Of a stretch of DNA of 64,000 bases, positions 29,986-38,213 are shown piece by piece. The notes under the pieces are model-generated. The model ran no database searches, had not been told where the DNA came from, and worked only from the letters and a program-made list of their open reading frames with translations. The first letter of the stretch is position 1. Each line of letters starts with the position of its first letter. Source of the stretch: a virus; the IMG/VR virus record IMGVR_UViG_3300035182_002389, positions 124,001 to 188,000 of that record; one strand, given 5' to 3'. The position numbers and the translations under genes were made by a program.

Positions 29986-30597
29986 ATGAACAAGGAACTC
30001 CTGCTCGGAATCGGCGTCGGGAGCCTCATTGCTCTCTGCATCGTCGCAAAACGAAGCAGCGCAGCATCCTCGCTCACGCCTTTCAGCCCGCTCGCGAAGG
30101 GCTCCAAGATCCTCCTCGTCGGCGACTCGCTCGCTGTCGGTCTTCAGACTCGCCTCGGCGTCAACGCCAAGGACAACGGATACGCATTCGCTGCGGACGC
30201 CGTCGGTGGAACCAAGGCCGACCAATGGGCCCAGCGCATCGGCAGCGTTCTCGCGCGCGAGAGGCCTCAGCTCGTACTCGTCTCGCTCGGAACCAACGAC
30301 GCGCTCAACGCTCCGGTCGAGAAGGAGGCGCCCGACGTCGCAAGCCTCGTCAAGCAGATCCGTGATGCGGGCGCCGTCCCCGTCTGGATCTTCCCCATCA
30401 CGATGCCCTCGAACTTCACGAACGGCCTCACCACGTTCCGGTCTCTCGTACGCTCCCAAGGCGTCGAGGCCCTCGACTCCTCCGTCGTGCTCATTCCGAG
30501 GCCAGCCGCCGATCCCATCCATCCTGGAGGCGGCGGCTACGCCACCTGGGCCGACTGGATTTGGGGTACGCTGCAATCGCGCAACATCGTCTACTAG
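29986..30597 (+). CDS. SGNH/GDSL hydrolase with N-terminal anchor
   Basis: 203 residues. Membrane segment about 5-21 (LLLGIGVGSLIALCIVA) then KR. SGNH blocks: S48 in LLVGDSLAVGL, glycine in AVGG, SLGTNDA for the Asn block, and DPIHPGGGGY for Asp-His. An esterase or deacetylase acting on envelope polymers is likely. ATG 29986 is preferred over GTG 29977 because AGGGTGA stands before it. It is the second SGNH enzyme in the window, here with the anchor at the opposite end from the one at 22462. Confidence 0.75.
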   Translation: MNKELLLGIGVGSLIALCIVAKRSSAASSLTPFSPLAKGSKILLVGDSLAVGLQTRLGVNAKDNGYAFAADAVGGTKADQWAQRIGSVLARERPQLVLVSLGTNDALNAPVEKEAPDVASLVKQIRDAGAVPVWIFPITMPSNFTNGLTTFRSLVRSQGVEALDSSVVLIPRPAADPIHPGGGGYATWADWIWGTLQSRNIVY

Positions 30598-30615
30598 ACC
30601 CGCGGGAGTTCGCTC

Positions 30616-31224
30616 ATGTCGCACAGCCCCGTCCGCAACCAAATCTCCGCTGCCGATCCTGCTGCCCTCACCGCGTACGTGGGCAAGTTCCAAGCAGGCG
30701 ATACGGCCTATGTCGCGTCTCCGTCCGCCGAGTTCATCTTCAGCGCTACCAACCCATACCCTGCCGGCGCTCTCAACCTCGCCTACGTCCTCGCCAGCGG
30801 CGGCGGCTTCTGGCTCCGAAACATGCCGAACGCTGCCACGTTCCTGTGCGACGCGATCTTGCCAGCGTCTCTCGCCGTGCCGGCATTGACGTACCTGACG
30901 CCCGGATATGGAGCGACCACGGTCGATCCGCTTCCGTCTTCTGTTTCCCTCTTCGGCGTGATGCAGGCAACCAAGAGGACCGTCACGTCTCTCAGGGTTA
31001 GTCACGACTCCACCGCGGCAGAAGTCCCCACTATCCAGTACACCATCACGCTCAATGGCGCTCCCATCGTCACAACGGCGCTGTCTCTCGACGCCGGGAT
31101 GGATGCTGGCGAAATCTACTTCGGACCGCTTCCCGTCGTTCCTGGCGACGTCATCGGCGTTACGGCGCTTCCGACCGGCGTCGTCGTCAACACTCCGAGG
31201 TCCATCGTTGCCACGGTGAACTGA
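30616..31224 (+). CDS. beta-rich virion-type protein (MSHSPV start), 202 aa
   Basis: 202 residues. MSHSPV at the start is shared with the 194-residue gene at 47188, as is the next block (TAYVGKFQAGDTAYVAS here; TAHGRFNDGDFGYVKS there). The C-terminal half is strand-rich (VTSLRVSHDST; TIQYTITLNGAPIV; PVVPGDVIGVTALP). Probably a fibre or surface protein. CGGGAG precedes the ATG. Confidence 0.55.
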   Translation: MSHSPVRNQISAADPAALTAYVGKFQAGDTAYVASPSAEFIFSATNPYPAGALNLAYVLASGGGFWLRNMPNAATFLCDAILPASLAVPALTYLTPGYGATTVDPLPSSVSLFGVMQATKRTVTSLRVSHDSTAAEVPTIQYTITLNGAPIVTTALSLDAGMDAGEIYFGPLPVVPGDVIGVTALPTGVVVNTPRSIVATVN

Positions 31225-31226
31225 AC

Positions 31227-31625
31227 ATGCACTGCAAAACCGCCGACGCTCAGCGCCTGTACATGCAGATCGCCATGACGCAAGCGGACGTGCGCGTGCT
31301 TAGTCGCATCGCGTACGAGACCAACGGCGAAGCGGGCCCCGTCGAGGCCTTCGCGCAGAAGCTCGTCGCCACGCGGTACGCCGGACTCCTTGCCCAGCGT
31401 GGAGAAGACGTCGCGCTCGATTTCTACGTCACGCCTTCGGAGCGCCAGGCGGTCGCGAAAGATGTCCGGGACATGGCCATCCAGAGCTACAAGGACGCCA
31501 CGGGACTCAGTTCCATCGCTCGCGAGAGCGTGCGGAGCGGGCAAGAGCGCCTCGCCCGAGAGAAGCTCCGCCAGAACCCGCCCAAGCTGTCGCTGATCCT
31601 CGGCGGGAAGCCGAAAACGCGATAG
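31227..31625 (+). CDS. helical hypothetical protein, 132 aa
   Basis: 132 residues, mostly helical (DAQRLYMQIAMTQADVRVLSRIAYE; VEAFAQKLVATRYAGLLAQ; SERQAVAKDVRDMAIQSYKD) with a basic tail (LGGKPKTR). No family recognised. It starts two bases after the previous stop. Confidence 0.55.
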   Translation: MHCKTADAQRLYMQIAMTQADVRVLSRIAYETNGEAGPVEAFAQKLVATRYAGLLAQRGEDVALDFYVTPSERQAVAKDVRDMAIQSYKDATGLSSIARESVRSGQERLAREKLRQNPPKLSLILGGKPKTR

Positions 31626-31640
31626 GCTTCTGCTTGCACC

Positions 31641-31655
31641 GGCTTGTCGCAAGCC
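31641..31655. promoter_or_regulatory. 15-bp dyad site (GGCTT-GTCGC-AAGCC)
   Basis: A perfect 5+5 inverted repeat, 22 bases before ATG 31678; AAAGGAAACC between them is the ribosome site. Confidence 0.6.
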
Positions 31656-31677
31656 AACCAGTAAAGGAAACCACACC

Positions 31678-32148
31678 ATGAACAAGGCTCTCCCGCTCCT
31701 CGTTGGCGGCGGCATCATCCTCGCCGCCGTCCTGTTGTCCTCGAAGAAGGCCAGCGCCGCCACGACTGCGGGCGGTGGCGGCGGAGGGGGCGGCGCGCCT
31801 CCGCCCCCGAACAACGGCGGAGGCGGGGCCACGCCCTACAACGTCCCGCCGCAGCCCCAGCCGCAGCCGCAGCCTGCTCCGACGCCCGCCCCGAGGCCTA
31901 CCAACGTGGCCAACACCCCGGGCAGCGCCAGCGGCATGTACTCCGCGACGCAGATCAAGTGCGTTCAGGCCTACCTGCTCGCCAACGGGTTCTACGCCGG
32001 CAAGACCATCGACGACACGAACACCATCGTCGACGCTGCGGTTGGTCCGCAGACGGAAGCTGCCATCAAGGCCTTCCAGCTCGCGAACGGTCTCACGCCG
32101 ACCGGCTTCATCAACGCCGACGTCATGAGCGCCACGGGCTGCCCGTAG
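31678..32148 (+). CDS. membrane-anchored peptidoglycan-binding protein, 156 aa
   Basis: 156 residues. Anchor ALPLLVGGGIILAAVLLSSKK (about 4-24), a Gly-run and PPPPNN linker, a PQPQPQPQP spacer (about 58-68), then one peptidoglycan-binding-type module (IKCVQAYLLANGFYAG...VGPQTEAAIKAFQLANGLTPTGFI). It keeps the two-Cys pattern of the modules at 14171 and 14721. It would present a wall-binding head at the end of a long flexible arm. Confidence 0.7.
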   Translation: MNKALPLLVGGGIILAAVLLSSKKASAATTAGGGGGGGGAPPPPNNGGGGATPYNVPPQPQPQPQPAPTPAPRPTNVANTPGSASGMYSATQIKCVQAYLLANGFYAGKTIDDTNTIVDAAVGPQTEAAIKAFQLANGLTPTGFINADVMSATGCP

Positions 32149-32154
32149 TCTCCG

Positions 32155-33153
32155 ATGGGGTCAGGGCCAAAAGACGATCGTGAGGAGGTGCCGGATACTT
32201 TGCCGGCACCGCCGCCCGATCGCGCCCATGGTCCGGCCCCAAAGCCTTCTCGCGGAGCCAATACGAGGCCGTCCAGCCCCCACGCGATTCGCATCTCCGA
32301 CCTCTTGCGCGAAGCTCGCCAAGAGGCCGGCCTTGCGGACCTGCCGCACGAGCCGCCCCGAGCGCCCGGCGGCCCTGAACGCGACATCAGGAGGCGCCTG
32401 CATATGCCCTACATCCTCCCCACCATCGTGAAGGACAACATTCGAGGCGTCGACGTCTCGAAGTGGAACGGGCGCATCGACTGGAAGCGCCTCTATCAAG
32501 AGGCGGGGCCTTCCACCGAATCGCGCATCTGCATGGTGTCCATCCGGTGCGGAGAAGCGGCGTGGGGCACGCCCGATGACGAATGGGAGAACAACTGGAA
32601 GGGCGCGCATGACGCGGGCTTCCAGTTCATCGACGCCTACCACGCGTTTCATCCGAGCGCGGACCCCATCGTCCAGGCCGATCTCTTCGCAGAGCGCCTC
32701 GATAAAATGGGAGGCGTCACGCAGTTCGACTCCATCTCGAACGACTTCGAGGTCTTCGACATCCCTCGCCAGCAACATGCGCCTGCCGACGTCCACGACC
32801 GCGCGTGCCGATTCGCCGATCGCGTCGAAGCGAACACGAAGCGCGTCTGCAAGACGTACACGGGGACCTACTTCTGGATCGACGTCGGAAATCCCGACGA
32901 TGCCTCCCCGCTCGCTCGACGCCCGCTGTGGCTCGCGGCCTATCCCAACGCTGCAACGCAAGCCGCGGCCGACGCTGTGCAAGCCCCCATCGTGCCTCGC
33001 GCGTGGCTCGCACAAGGATGGATGTTCTGGCAGTGCATCGGCACCGACGCTGGCACACTTCCCGGGATTCCCGGCAAGGACGTCGACCGCGACGTCTTTC
33101 GGTCTTCTTCCATGACCGAGCTGGTCGACTGCTTCGCGTCCGCGAAGCTCTAG
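32155..33153 (+). CDS. GH25-type lysozyme (muramidase)
   Basis: 332 residues. Catalytic domain from about residue 97: GVDVSKWNGRIDW (D100), DFEVFD (D197 and E199, the GH25 D-x-E pair), LWLAAYP and WMFWQCIG, ending GIPGKDVDRDVF. It hydrolyses peptidoglycan. The first ~83 residues are Pro/Arg-rich and lack a ribosome site, while ATG 32404 has AGGAGG nine bases upstream. A 249-residue form may therefore be the main product, and the longer frame an alternative. No signal peptide. It sits beside holin- and spanin-like genes, suggesting a lysis role. Confidence 0.8.
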   Translation: MGSGPKDDREEVPDTLPAPPPDRAHGPAPKPSRGANTRPSSPHAIRISDLLREARQEAGLADLPHEPPRAPGGPERDIRRRLHMPYILPTIVKDNIRGVDVSKWNGRIDWKRLYQEAGPSTESRICMVSIRCGEAAWGTPDDEWENNWKGAHDAGFQFIDAYHAFHPSADPIVQADLFAERLDKMGGVTQFDSISNDFEVFDIPRQQHAPADVHDRACRFADRVEANTKRVCKTYTGTYFWIDVGNPDDASPLARRPLWLAAYPNAATQAAADAVQAPIVPRAWLAQGWMFWQCIGTDAGTLPGIPGKDVDRDVFRSSSMTELVDCFASAKL

Positions 33154-33160
33154 GAGCTGC

Positions 33161-33529
33161 ATGCCCTCGTCGAGCCCGTGGATGAAGGTCTTTCTCAGGC
33201 GCCTTGCCGATCGCGACGCAAGAGCCTCGTCCATCCACAGCGTCACCGGCGCGGACATGCACCGATGGTCCTTCGCTTCGTCGACCAAACGAGCCGACTT
33301 GCGGCAAGCCTGGGCCACGTCCGAAGGCCGCGCTTTCATCCGAGAAGTCGAAGGTCCGCTGCGCGAGTACCTTGCGTGGCGCTATGAGAGACGCCGGTTG
33401 CGGCCCACGCAGGGAGACGTCAAGAGGCTCGTTGAAGACGTTCTGCTCGAACAGCTCGACGCGTTCAAGGACCCCACACTCAACTTCCATCGCCTCGCCC
33501 GACTCATCGTCGACATCTACGGAGAATGA
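33161..33529 (+). CDS. hypothetical protein, 122 aa
   Basis: 122 residues, basic and helical (MKVFLRRLADRDARASS; RADLRQAWATSEGRAFIREVEGPLREYLAWRYERRRLRP; VKRLVEDVLLEQLDAF). No family recognised. A dyad match lies inside the coding sequence at 33296. It overlaps the next gene's ATG by four bases. Confidence 0.5.
   Translation: MPSSSPWMKVFLRRLADRDARASSIHSVTGADMHRWSFASSTKRADLRQAWATSEGRAFIREVEGPLREYLAWRYERRRLRPTQGDVKRLVEDVLLEQLDAFKDPTLNFHRLARLIVDIYGE
33296..33310. promoter_or_regulatory. dyad match inside a gene (GACTT-GCGGC-AAGCC)
   Basis: Matches RRCTT-N5-AAGCC but falls within the coding sequence of the 122-residue protein and well before the next start. It may be a chance match or an internal site. 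Confidence 0.25.
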
Positions 33530-33774
33530 TCATGCGCGGCCCGTTCAAGATGTTCATGAAGCCGAAAGAGACCGCCGACGATCTCAAGGTCGGGCAGGTT
33601 CGCATCGTCACCGACGGCGCCCACTACGGCATGCCGTTCGTGATCAAAATGATCCGATCGGGCAGCAACGGAAAAAAGCAAGCGCTCATGAAGTCGTACT
33701 TCGACGGCGGCCCCACGGGATTCGTCGATCTCGAAGAGGTGCTTCGCTCCACGCGTCCGAGACACGATCACTGA
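33526..33774 (+). CDS. small basic protein, 82 aa
   Basis: 82 residues. KVGQVRIVTDGAHYGMPFVIKMIRSG and KKQALMKSYFDGGPTGFVDLEEVL suggest a small beta-barrel with a helix. A second ATG two codons in is also possible. No family recognised. A weak hairpin (AGAGT-GAAG-ACTCT, 33786-33799) followed by T-rich sequence comes after it. Confidence 0.5.
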   Translation: MIMRGPFKMFMKPKETADDLKVGQVRIVTDGAHYGMPFVIKMIRSGSNGKKQALMKSYFDGGPTGFVDLEEVLRSTRPRHDH

Positions 33775-33785
33775 TTTGGCACAAG

Positions 33786-33808
33786 AGAGTGAAGACTCTT
33801 TCATTTTC
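33786..33808 (+). terminator. weak intrinsic terminator
   Basis: AGAGT-GAAG-ACTCT stem followed by TTCATTTT, between the 82-residue and holin-like genes. The stem is only five base pairs. Confidence 0.35.
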
Positions 33809-33860
33809 CACGTTCTGACCGCACCATGAAGAAGGGGCAGAAAGGTCTGCGGAATCGCCC

Positions 33861-34349
33861 ATGAACATCCTCGCCTTTGCTGCCGATGGGGCTCCGTCCG
33901 TTGAAGCGGCGGCTGCCGAGCTGATCAAAACAGGCGTGCTTGGAGCCGTCCTCGTTCTCGTCGGCGCGTACGCGTTCTGGGTCACTCGACAGTCGAACCA
34001 AGCGCAGGCCGACCGAGTCGCCGATCAGCAGAAGGTCACCGACACGCTCCTCAAGTTCTCCACGTCCATGGGAGACGTCATGCGCGACCTCAAGGGCGCC
34101 ATCGACAGCCTCAAGAACGCCACAGACGAAGAGCGCAAGGCCATCGGGATCATCGACGCGGGCCTCACCGAGATCGGCCGAAACGTCGACAAGGCCGTCG
34201 ATACTGCGGGCAAGGTCGCCGATCAGGTCAAGAACCTCGTCGACGATACGAAGAGGGCTCACGACGTGCATGCGGATGATAGTCGCCGCGCACACTCACA
34301 AATCCAAACCACCGTCGACGATGTCCTTCGACGGCTGCCAAAAAGCTGA
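33861..34349 (+). CDS. holin-like membrane protein with coiled coil
   Basis: 162 residues. Short N-terminus, one membrane segment about 24-41 (TGVLGAVLVLVGAYAFWV), then a long helical region (about 45-155: KVTDTLLKFSTSMGDVMRDLKGAIDSLKN...). The layout matches some single-pass phage holins and membrane scaffold proteins. Its place 0.7 kb after the GH25 lysozyme supports a lysis role, but a structural role is equally possible. Confidence 0.5.
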   Translation: MNILAFAADGAPSVEAAAAELIKTGVLGAVLVLVGAYAFWVTRQSNQAQADRVADQQKVTDTLLKFSTSMGDVMRDLKGAIDSLKNATDEERKAIGIIDAGLTEIGRNVDKAVDTAGKVADQVKNLVDDTKRAHDVHADDSRRAHSQIQTTVDDVLRRLPKS

Positions 34350-34370
34350 TCTCGCGCGAGGGAGGCCATC

Positions 34371-34721
34371 ATGCGCTGGTTGCGTCTCATCCCTCTGCAT
34401 CGACAGCAGCAGTCTGCTGACGATCTCGACGCTGCTCTCAAGAGCGTCGACTCCACGCAAGAGGTTTTCAACGAGCTGCGAGCCAAGCTCCAAGAAATCC
34501 AGCGAGATGTGCACGACGCTGCGCAGAGGGCGACGCCCACGCCAGAACCCTCCAAGGTTTCTGTTGCTCTCAAGACTCCCGCCCCGACCTACGTGAAGCC
34601 GACGATTCCAGGAGAGAAGACCGATGAGCGTGCCCAACGACCCGATGTCGCTCAAAATCGAGGAGACCCCGGCCGAGGAACGCCCGTCCCAGACCTCCGC
34701 CGAAAGGCAGGAGCGGCATAA
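34371..34721 (+). CDS. hypothetical helical protein, 116 aa
   Basis: 116 residues. MRWLRLIPLHRQQQSADDLDAALKS then a helix (FNELRAKLQEIQRDVHDAAQRA) and a Pro/Thr-rich end. Its last 98 bases overlap the next gene in another frame, and that part (ERAQRPDVAQNRGDPG) looks less protein-like, so the real product may be shaped mainly by its first 80 residues. GAGGGAGGCCATC gives a ribosome site. No family recognised. Confidence 0.45.
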   Translation: MRWLRLIPLHRQQQSADDLDAALKSVDSTQEVFNELRAKLQEIQRDVHDAAQRATPTPEPSKVSVALKTPAPTYVKPTIPGEKTDERAQRPDVAQNRGDPGRGTPVPDLRRKAGAA

Positions 34722-35169
34722 AGACCTCGTCGACAGCTTCGACAGGCTCGTCAAGCCGCTCGATCAGATCCTCGCACTCATGCAGGGGCACGCGACGGCC
34801 CAACGAAGGCTTTTTGCCATCACCGCGAGCATCGCTCTGCTCGTCATCGTTGCGGCCGTCTATCAATTTCGCACCGCCCTGCGCATCAGCGCTCTCGAAC
34901 AGCAGCTCGCCTCGCTCAGCAAAACCGGCGAAGAGACCAAGACTAAGGTCGCCGAAACCGAAAAAAAGCTCGACGAGGACAAACTGCGGGCCTTGCTCGC
35001 TCCCGAAGTCCGCGTTCGCCCGGGGTCCAACGGATCTCCGAACCAAGCCGTTCTCATCGTCAAGTCGGCCCCGAGCGCTCAGGCGTCCGCACAACCATCG
35101 TCTTCCTGGACGCCCGCCTCGCACGTCCCGCACGAATACGCCTTCGAGATCGGACAAGTCGAGCCCTGA
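34624..35169 (+). CDS. single-pass membrane protein with coiled coil, 181 aa
   Basis: 181 residues. A charged N-terminal ~55 residues (ETPAEERPSQTSAERQERHKDLVDSFDRLVK) is followed by a membrane segment about 60-78 (LFAITASIALLVIVAAVYQF). A coiled coil (RISALEQQLASLSKTGEETKTKVAETEKKLDEDKL) and a soluble tail complete it. The plan resembles an inner-membrane spanin with a periplasmic coiled coil, but no lipoprotein partner overlaps it. GGAGAGAAGACCG before the ATG is a strong ribosome site. Confidence 0.55.
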   Translation: MSVPNDPMSLKIEETPAEERPSQTSAERQERHKDLVDSFDRLVKPLDQILALMQGHATAQRRLFAITASIALLVIVAAVYQFRTALRISALEQQLASLSKTGEETKTKVAETEKKLDEDKLRALLAPEVRVRPGSNGSPNQAVLIVKSAPSAQASAQPSSSWTPASHVPHEYAFEIGQVEP

Positions 35170-35179
35170 CCGTTCGACC

Positions 35180-35194
35180 GGCTTTTCATAAGCC
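35180..35194. promoter_or_regulatory. 15-bp dyad site (GGCTT-TTCAT-AAGCC)
   Basis: A perfect inverted repeat, 90 bases before the next ATG (35285). GGGTAGGATGG, with a -10-like TAGGAT, lies about 35 bases downstream of the dyad. Confidence 0.55.
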
Positions 35195-35284
35195 GGCGCC
35201 GCTTTGATCGCCTCGAAGGTCGGAAGCGGGTAGGATGGTCGCCATCCCGCTCTTCGCGGACAACCCAAAGCAGGAAACTTCACC

Positions 35285-35854
35285 ATGAAGAACTCGACCC
35301 TCCTTCTGCTCGGCGGTACGGCCGCGATCGGCGGCTACCTCCTCTACACCAAGGTGTACAAGGCGACTCCGCCGGCAGCCGGTGCGCTCCCCGCAGGCGG
35401 CGCTCCCGTTTCCCTGGTCACCACCCCGCCCGCAAAGCCGCTGATGGCAACGGATCAGGCCGCGAAGTCGCGCACGATCTCGGGCGACGAGAAGACCGCG
35501 TGGTACGCCGCGCTCAACAAGTATTATGCGATCTCGGGCGCCGACCTGGAGAAGCAGGCTGGCACCGTGAACGGTCCGATGACGGCCGTCAGCAACGTGG
35601 ACCAGTCGCCCGCCGTCCTCATGACTGCGCCCGACGCGATCCCGGACAACATGACCCAGAACGTCGCCGGCAACGCCCTGAAGGCGCTCGTTCGCCAGGG
35701 CTTCACCGTCATGGTTCCCCTGGAGACGCAGGCCAAGTTCCTCGCCGGCACCTCCCTCAACGGCGCGCCCCTCTGGGTCGGCCGCAACAGCGGCATCTCC
35801 AACGGCATCAACGCCGGCATGGCGATCCTTCTCACGCCGGAGCTGGACGCGTGA
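35285..35854 (+). CDS. membrane-anchored protein, 189 aa
   Basis: 189 residues. Anchor STLLLLGGTAAIGGYLLYTK (about 4-23), a Pro/Ala linker, then a domain with TISGDEKTAWYAALNKYYAISGADLEKQ and strands (FTVMVPLETQAKFLAG; APLWVGRNSG). The DNA is less biased than its neighbours at some codons but otherwise typical. AGGAAACTTCACC ribosome site. The DEKTAWYAALNKYY block resembles FLSKMASYYVPSSADDF in the gene at 37515. Confidence 0.6.
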   Translation: MKNSTLLLLGGTAAIGGYLLYTKVYKATPPAAGALPAGGAPVSLVTTPPAKPLMATDQAAKSRTISGDEKTAWYAALNKYYAISGADLEKQAGTVNGPMTAVSNVDQSPAVLMTAPDAIPDNMTQNVAGNALKALVRQGFTVMVPLETQAKFLAGTSLNGAPLWVGRNSGISNGINAGMAILLTPELDA

Positions 35855-36369
35855 ACCCCGTCCTCCTGCTCGCCCTCGGGATCGCGACCGCCGCGGCCGT
35901 CGTCGGCCTTGCAGGGGGAAAGAAGGCGAACTCTCAACCCGTCCCCGCGCCGCCGCCTCCCGCGCCCCCGACCGGCCCTCGAACCCTCACGGATTCGACA
36001 GGGCTTGCCGGCATGACCAAGGAAGCGGCGGCGCAGCTCTACACGTGGTTGCAGAACGACTACTCGATGGGCATGGGCACGCCCCTGCGTCTGGGAGGCT
36101 ACGGACCGCTCGTTGCGAGCACGGTTAGCCACCAAGCCGGTCCAAAGGACCCGGCTCTCATGGGATCGACCAACGGGACTTGGTTTGTCGATCCGCAGTC
36201 GGGCTACTACACGTTCGTGCCGCCCGAGGTCGCTGCGGCCACGTCCAGCGCAGCGCTTCCGAGCCAGTTCTCCTACGTGAACGTGAAGCCCGAGTCGATC
36301 GCCGCGTTCCGTACGTCCAACCCCACGTGGGTGCTCGCGTTCTCGCCAGACACCACCGTCACGATCTGA
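35851..36369 (+). CDS. membrane-anchored protein, 172 aa (GTG start)
   Basis: 172 residues from GTG 35851, which overlaps the previous stop. Anchor NPVLLLALGIATAAAVVGLAGGKK, then VPAPPPPAPPTGP and a soluble domain (MTKEAAAQLYTWLQNDYSMGMG; SGYYTFVPPEVAAATSSAALPSQFSYVNVK). No enzyme motif. Part of the same anchored-protein group as the genes at 10187-14721. Confidence 0.6.
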   Translation: MNPVLLLALGIATAAAVVGLAGGKKANSQPVPAPPPPAPPTGPRTLTDSTGLAGMTKEAAAQLYTWLQNDYSMGMGTPLRLGGYGPLVASTVSHQAGPKDPALMGSTNGTWFVDPQSGYYTFVPPEVAAATSSAALPSQFSYVNVKPESIAAFRTSNPTWVLAFSPDTTVTI

Positions 36370-36376
36370 GGAGACG

Positions 36377-37492
36377 ATGCGCTGGAGCGATTTTGTCGCG
36401 CAGATGCGGGCTGGCAACGTTCGAGGACAAGCTCTCGACGATGCCGGCCTCGCCGCCATGCTCGCTGGGAACGTTCCCGAATGGATGGCCGCTGCCCCGC
36501 GCATCCCGTGCCAAGTATCGGCGTCCATCGACGGGCTCACGTACTACTGCGTCTACTACGTCAAGCAGAACTACCTCACCATCGGCGAAGATGACGATTG
36601 GGGCACCTTCCCGCTTTCGGAAGTGAACCTGCAAGCGTGGTGCGACAAGACCGGATGCTTCATCCCCCCGAAGAAGATCATCCGCGACACGTGGGACCGC
36701 ACCGACTGCAAGATCGCGCCGCAGAACATCTATCGGCCACCGGCGGGGTATCCGGGACCACTCGACGCAGGCATCGAGCCCATTGCCGCCGAACAGCAGA
36801 TGATCAACGAGGCGATGCAGCAAAAAGGCTGCTCCGTCAACTCGTTCTCGCGCGCGAAGAAGGCGTACATCACCGCGCCGAACATGGACGGCGGCAACCT
36901 CCACTTCACCGGCTGGTACTCGGACGGCATCACAGGCTACAAGGCCGCCGACCCCGGCCTCGCCAACAGCAAGGGCGTCGTGCAGCCTCCGCGCACGCCG
37001 TACGGGCGCGCATGGCAGGACGGCGATGACGCCTCTCATCCGGCTCGCTACGCCGACTACTCGCACGGCTGCGACGTCGTGGGCCCGACCGTCAGCATCA
37101 ACGATCAGGAGTACAGCTTCGCGGATGTGTGCGCGCATCCGAAGCTCCACGTGCTCGTCTCGGACCAAGGACCCTTCGTCCCTCGCTTTCCCAACGCGAA
37201 CTTGAAGCCGCCGTCGCCTCCCGCGCCCATGCCCAACGCGCCCGAGACGCTCGCGAGCTTTGCAGGGCCCATCTACAAGACCAACAGCGCGGGAATCGCC
37301 GTTCTCTCCAAGGCAGGGCAGCCTCTTGTCCGCTACAGCGTGCCCAACGCTCCCGCGACCACGAACTCTTCAACCTCGCCCGCCTCTTCACCACGCGGTC
37401 TCTTGACCATTCTCGGTCTTGGAGCTGTCGCGATCGGGGCGTATTGGTACTGGAAAGAAAGCGTTCGGCGCCCTCGCCTGGTTCGCGCATAG
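36377..37492 (+). CDS. tail-anchored protein with YADYSHG motif, 371 aa
   Basis: 371 residues. A Cys-rich first half (eight or more Cys) with CVYYVKQNYLTIG and CDKTGCFIPPKKI; a central block (YITAPNMDGGNLHFTGWYSDG; ARYADYSHGCDVVG) and LHVLVSDQGPFVPRFPN. The YADYSHG block recalls an uncharacterised bacterial family whose name I do not know. A Pro-rich linker leads to a C-terminal membrane segment (about 343-362, LLTILGLGAVAIGAYWYW) and a basic tail. The Cys content suggests an extracytoplasmic or virion-exposed location. Confidence 0.6.
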   Translation: MRWSDFVAQMRAGNVRGQALDDAGLAAMLAGNVPEWMAAAPRIPCQVSASIDGLTYYCVYYVKQNYLTIGEDDDWGTFPLSEVNLQAWCDKTGCFIPPKKIIRDTWDRTDCKIAPQNIYRPPAGYPGPLDAGIEPIAAEQQMINEAMQQKGCSVNSFSRAKKAYITAPNMDGGNLHFTGWYSDGITGYKAADPGLANSKGVVQPPRTPYGRAWQDGDDASHPARYADYSHGCDVVGPTVSINDQEYSFADVCAHPKLHVLVSDQGPFVPRFPNANLKPPSPPAPMPNAPETLASFAGPIYKTNSAGIAVLSKAGQPLVRYSVPNAPATTNSSTSPASSPRGLLTILGLGAVAIGAYWYWKESVRRPRLVRA

Positions 37493-37514
37493 ACCTCACC
37501 CCAAGGGAAACCTC

Positions 37515-38156
37515 ATGAAGACCTCGCACATGGTTCTGCTCGGACTCGGCGCTGCCGGCGTCGCGTACCTCGTCTACACGAAGACCAAGACCCCCGCTCC
37601 TACCACGGGCGCAACGCCGGGCACGCCGCCCGCACCAGGCACCACGCAGCTCACGACGGGCCCCGGCGTGCCCGCACCGACCCACGTCGTGTACAAGCCG
37701 ACGCCCGTCGTTGCGACGCCGGGAAGCGTCCCTCTGACGCCCACGCCCGCGACGCCTGCCGCGCCGCGCACTGCCCCGACGCCCGACCAGGCCATGAACG
37801 ATGCGGACTCCGCCGCGTTCCTCTCGAAGATGGCCTCATACTACGTCCCCAGCAGCGCCGACGACTTCACCTCGATGTCGGGGGCCTTCACCGCGGCGGC
37901 CGTCGACGGCACCACGGACACGTCCAAGATCGGCGCAAACCTCGCGGCCGGCCTTCCGTACGTGTACGCGAGCGGGGTCATCGACGACGCCAAGAACGCC
38001 GGCAAGGCGCTCTACGTGTCGAAGAGCGATGCTCTGGCGATGGGCCCGAGCGTCGCTTTCCAGTTCGGCGACACCGGCGACATCGGAACCTTCCTGATCG
38101 ACAACGCCGGCATGGCAATCGTCTACCCGAAGATCGCCATCGCTCCACAAGCCTGA
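37515..38156 (+). CDS. membrane-anchored protein with Thr/Pro linker, 213 aa
   Basis: 213 residues. Anchor HMVLLGLGAAGVAYLVYTKTK (about 5-25), a 70-residue Thr/Pro/Ala linker, then a domain with FLSKMASYYVPSSADDFTSM and SGVIDDAKNAGKALYVSK. Last gene before the terminator at 38178. AGGGAAACCTC precedes the ATG. No enzyme motif. Confidence 0.6.
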   Translation: MKTSHMVLLGLGAAGVAYLVYTKTKTPAPTTGATPGTPPAPGTTQLTTGPGVPAPTHVVYKPTPVVATPGSVPLTPTPATPAAPRTAPTPDQAMNDADSAAFLSKMASYYVPSSADDFTSMSGAFTAAAVDGTTDTSKIGANLAAGLPYVYASGVIDDAKNAGKALYVSKSDALAMGPSVAFQFGDTGDIGTFLIDNAGMAIVYPKIAIAPQA

Positions 38157-38177
38157 TCAGAAGTACCGTTCTTCGAG

Positions 38178-38213
38178 GGGCGCGCTTCTTCGGAGGCGCG
38201 CCCTTTCGTTTTA
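38178..38213 (+). terminator. strong intrinsic terminator
   Basis: GGGCGCGC (38178-38185) pairs with GCGCGCCC (38196-38203) across ten bases, then TTTCGTTTT. It closes the anchored-protein operon. Confidence 0.8.
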
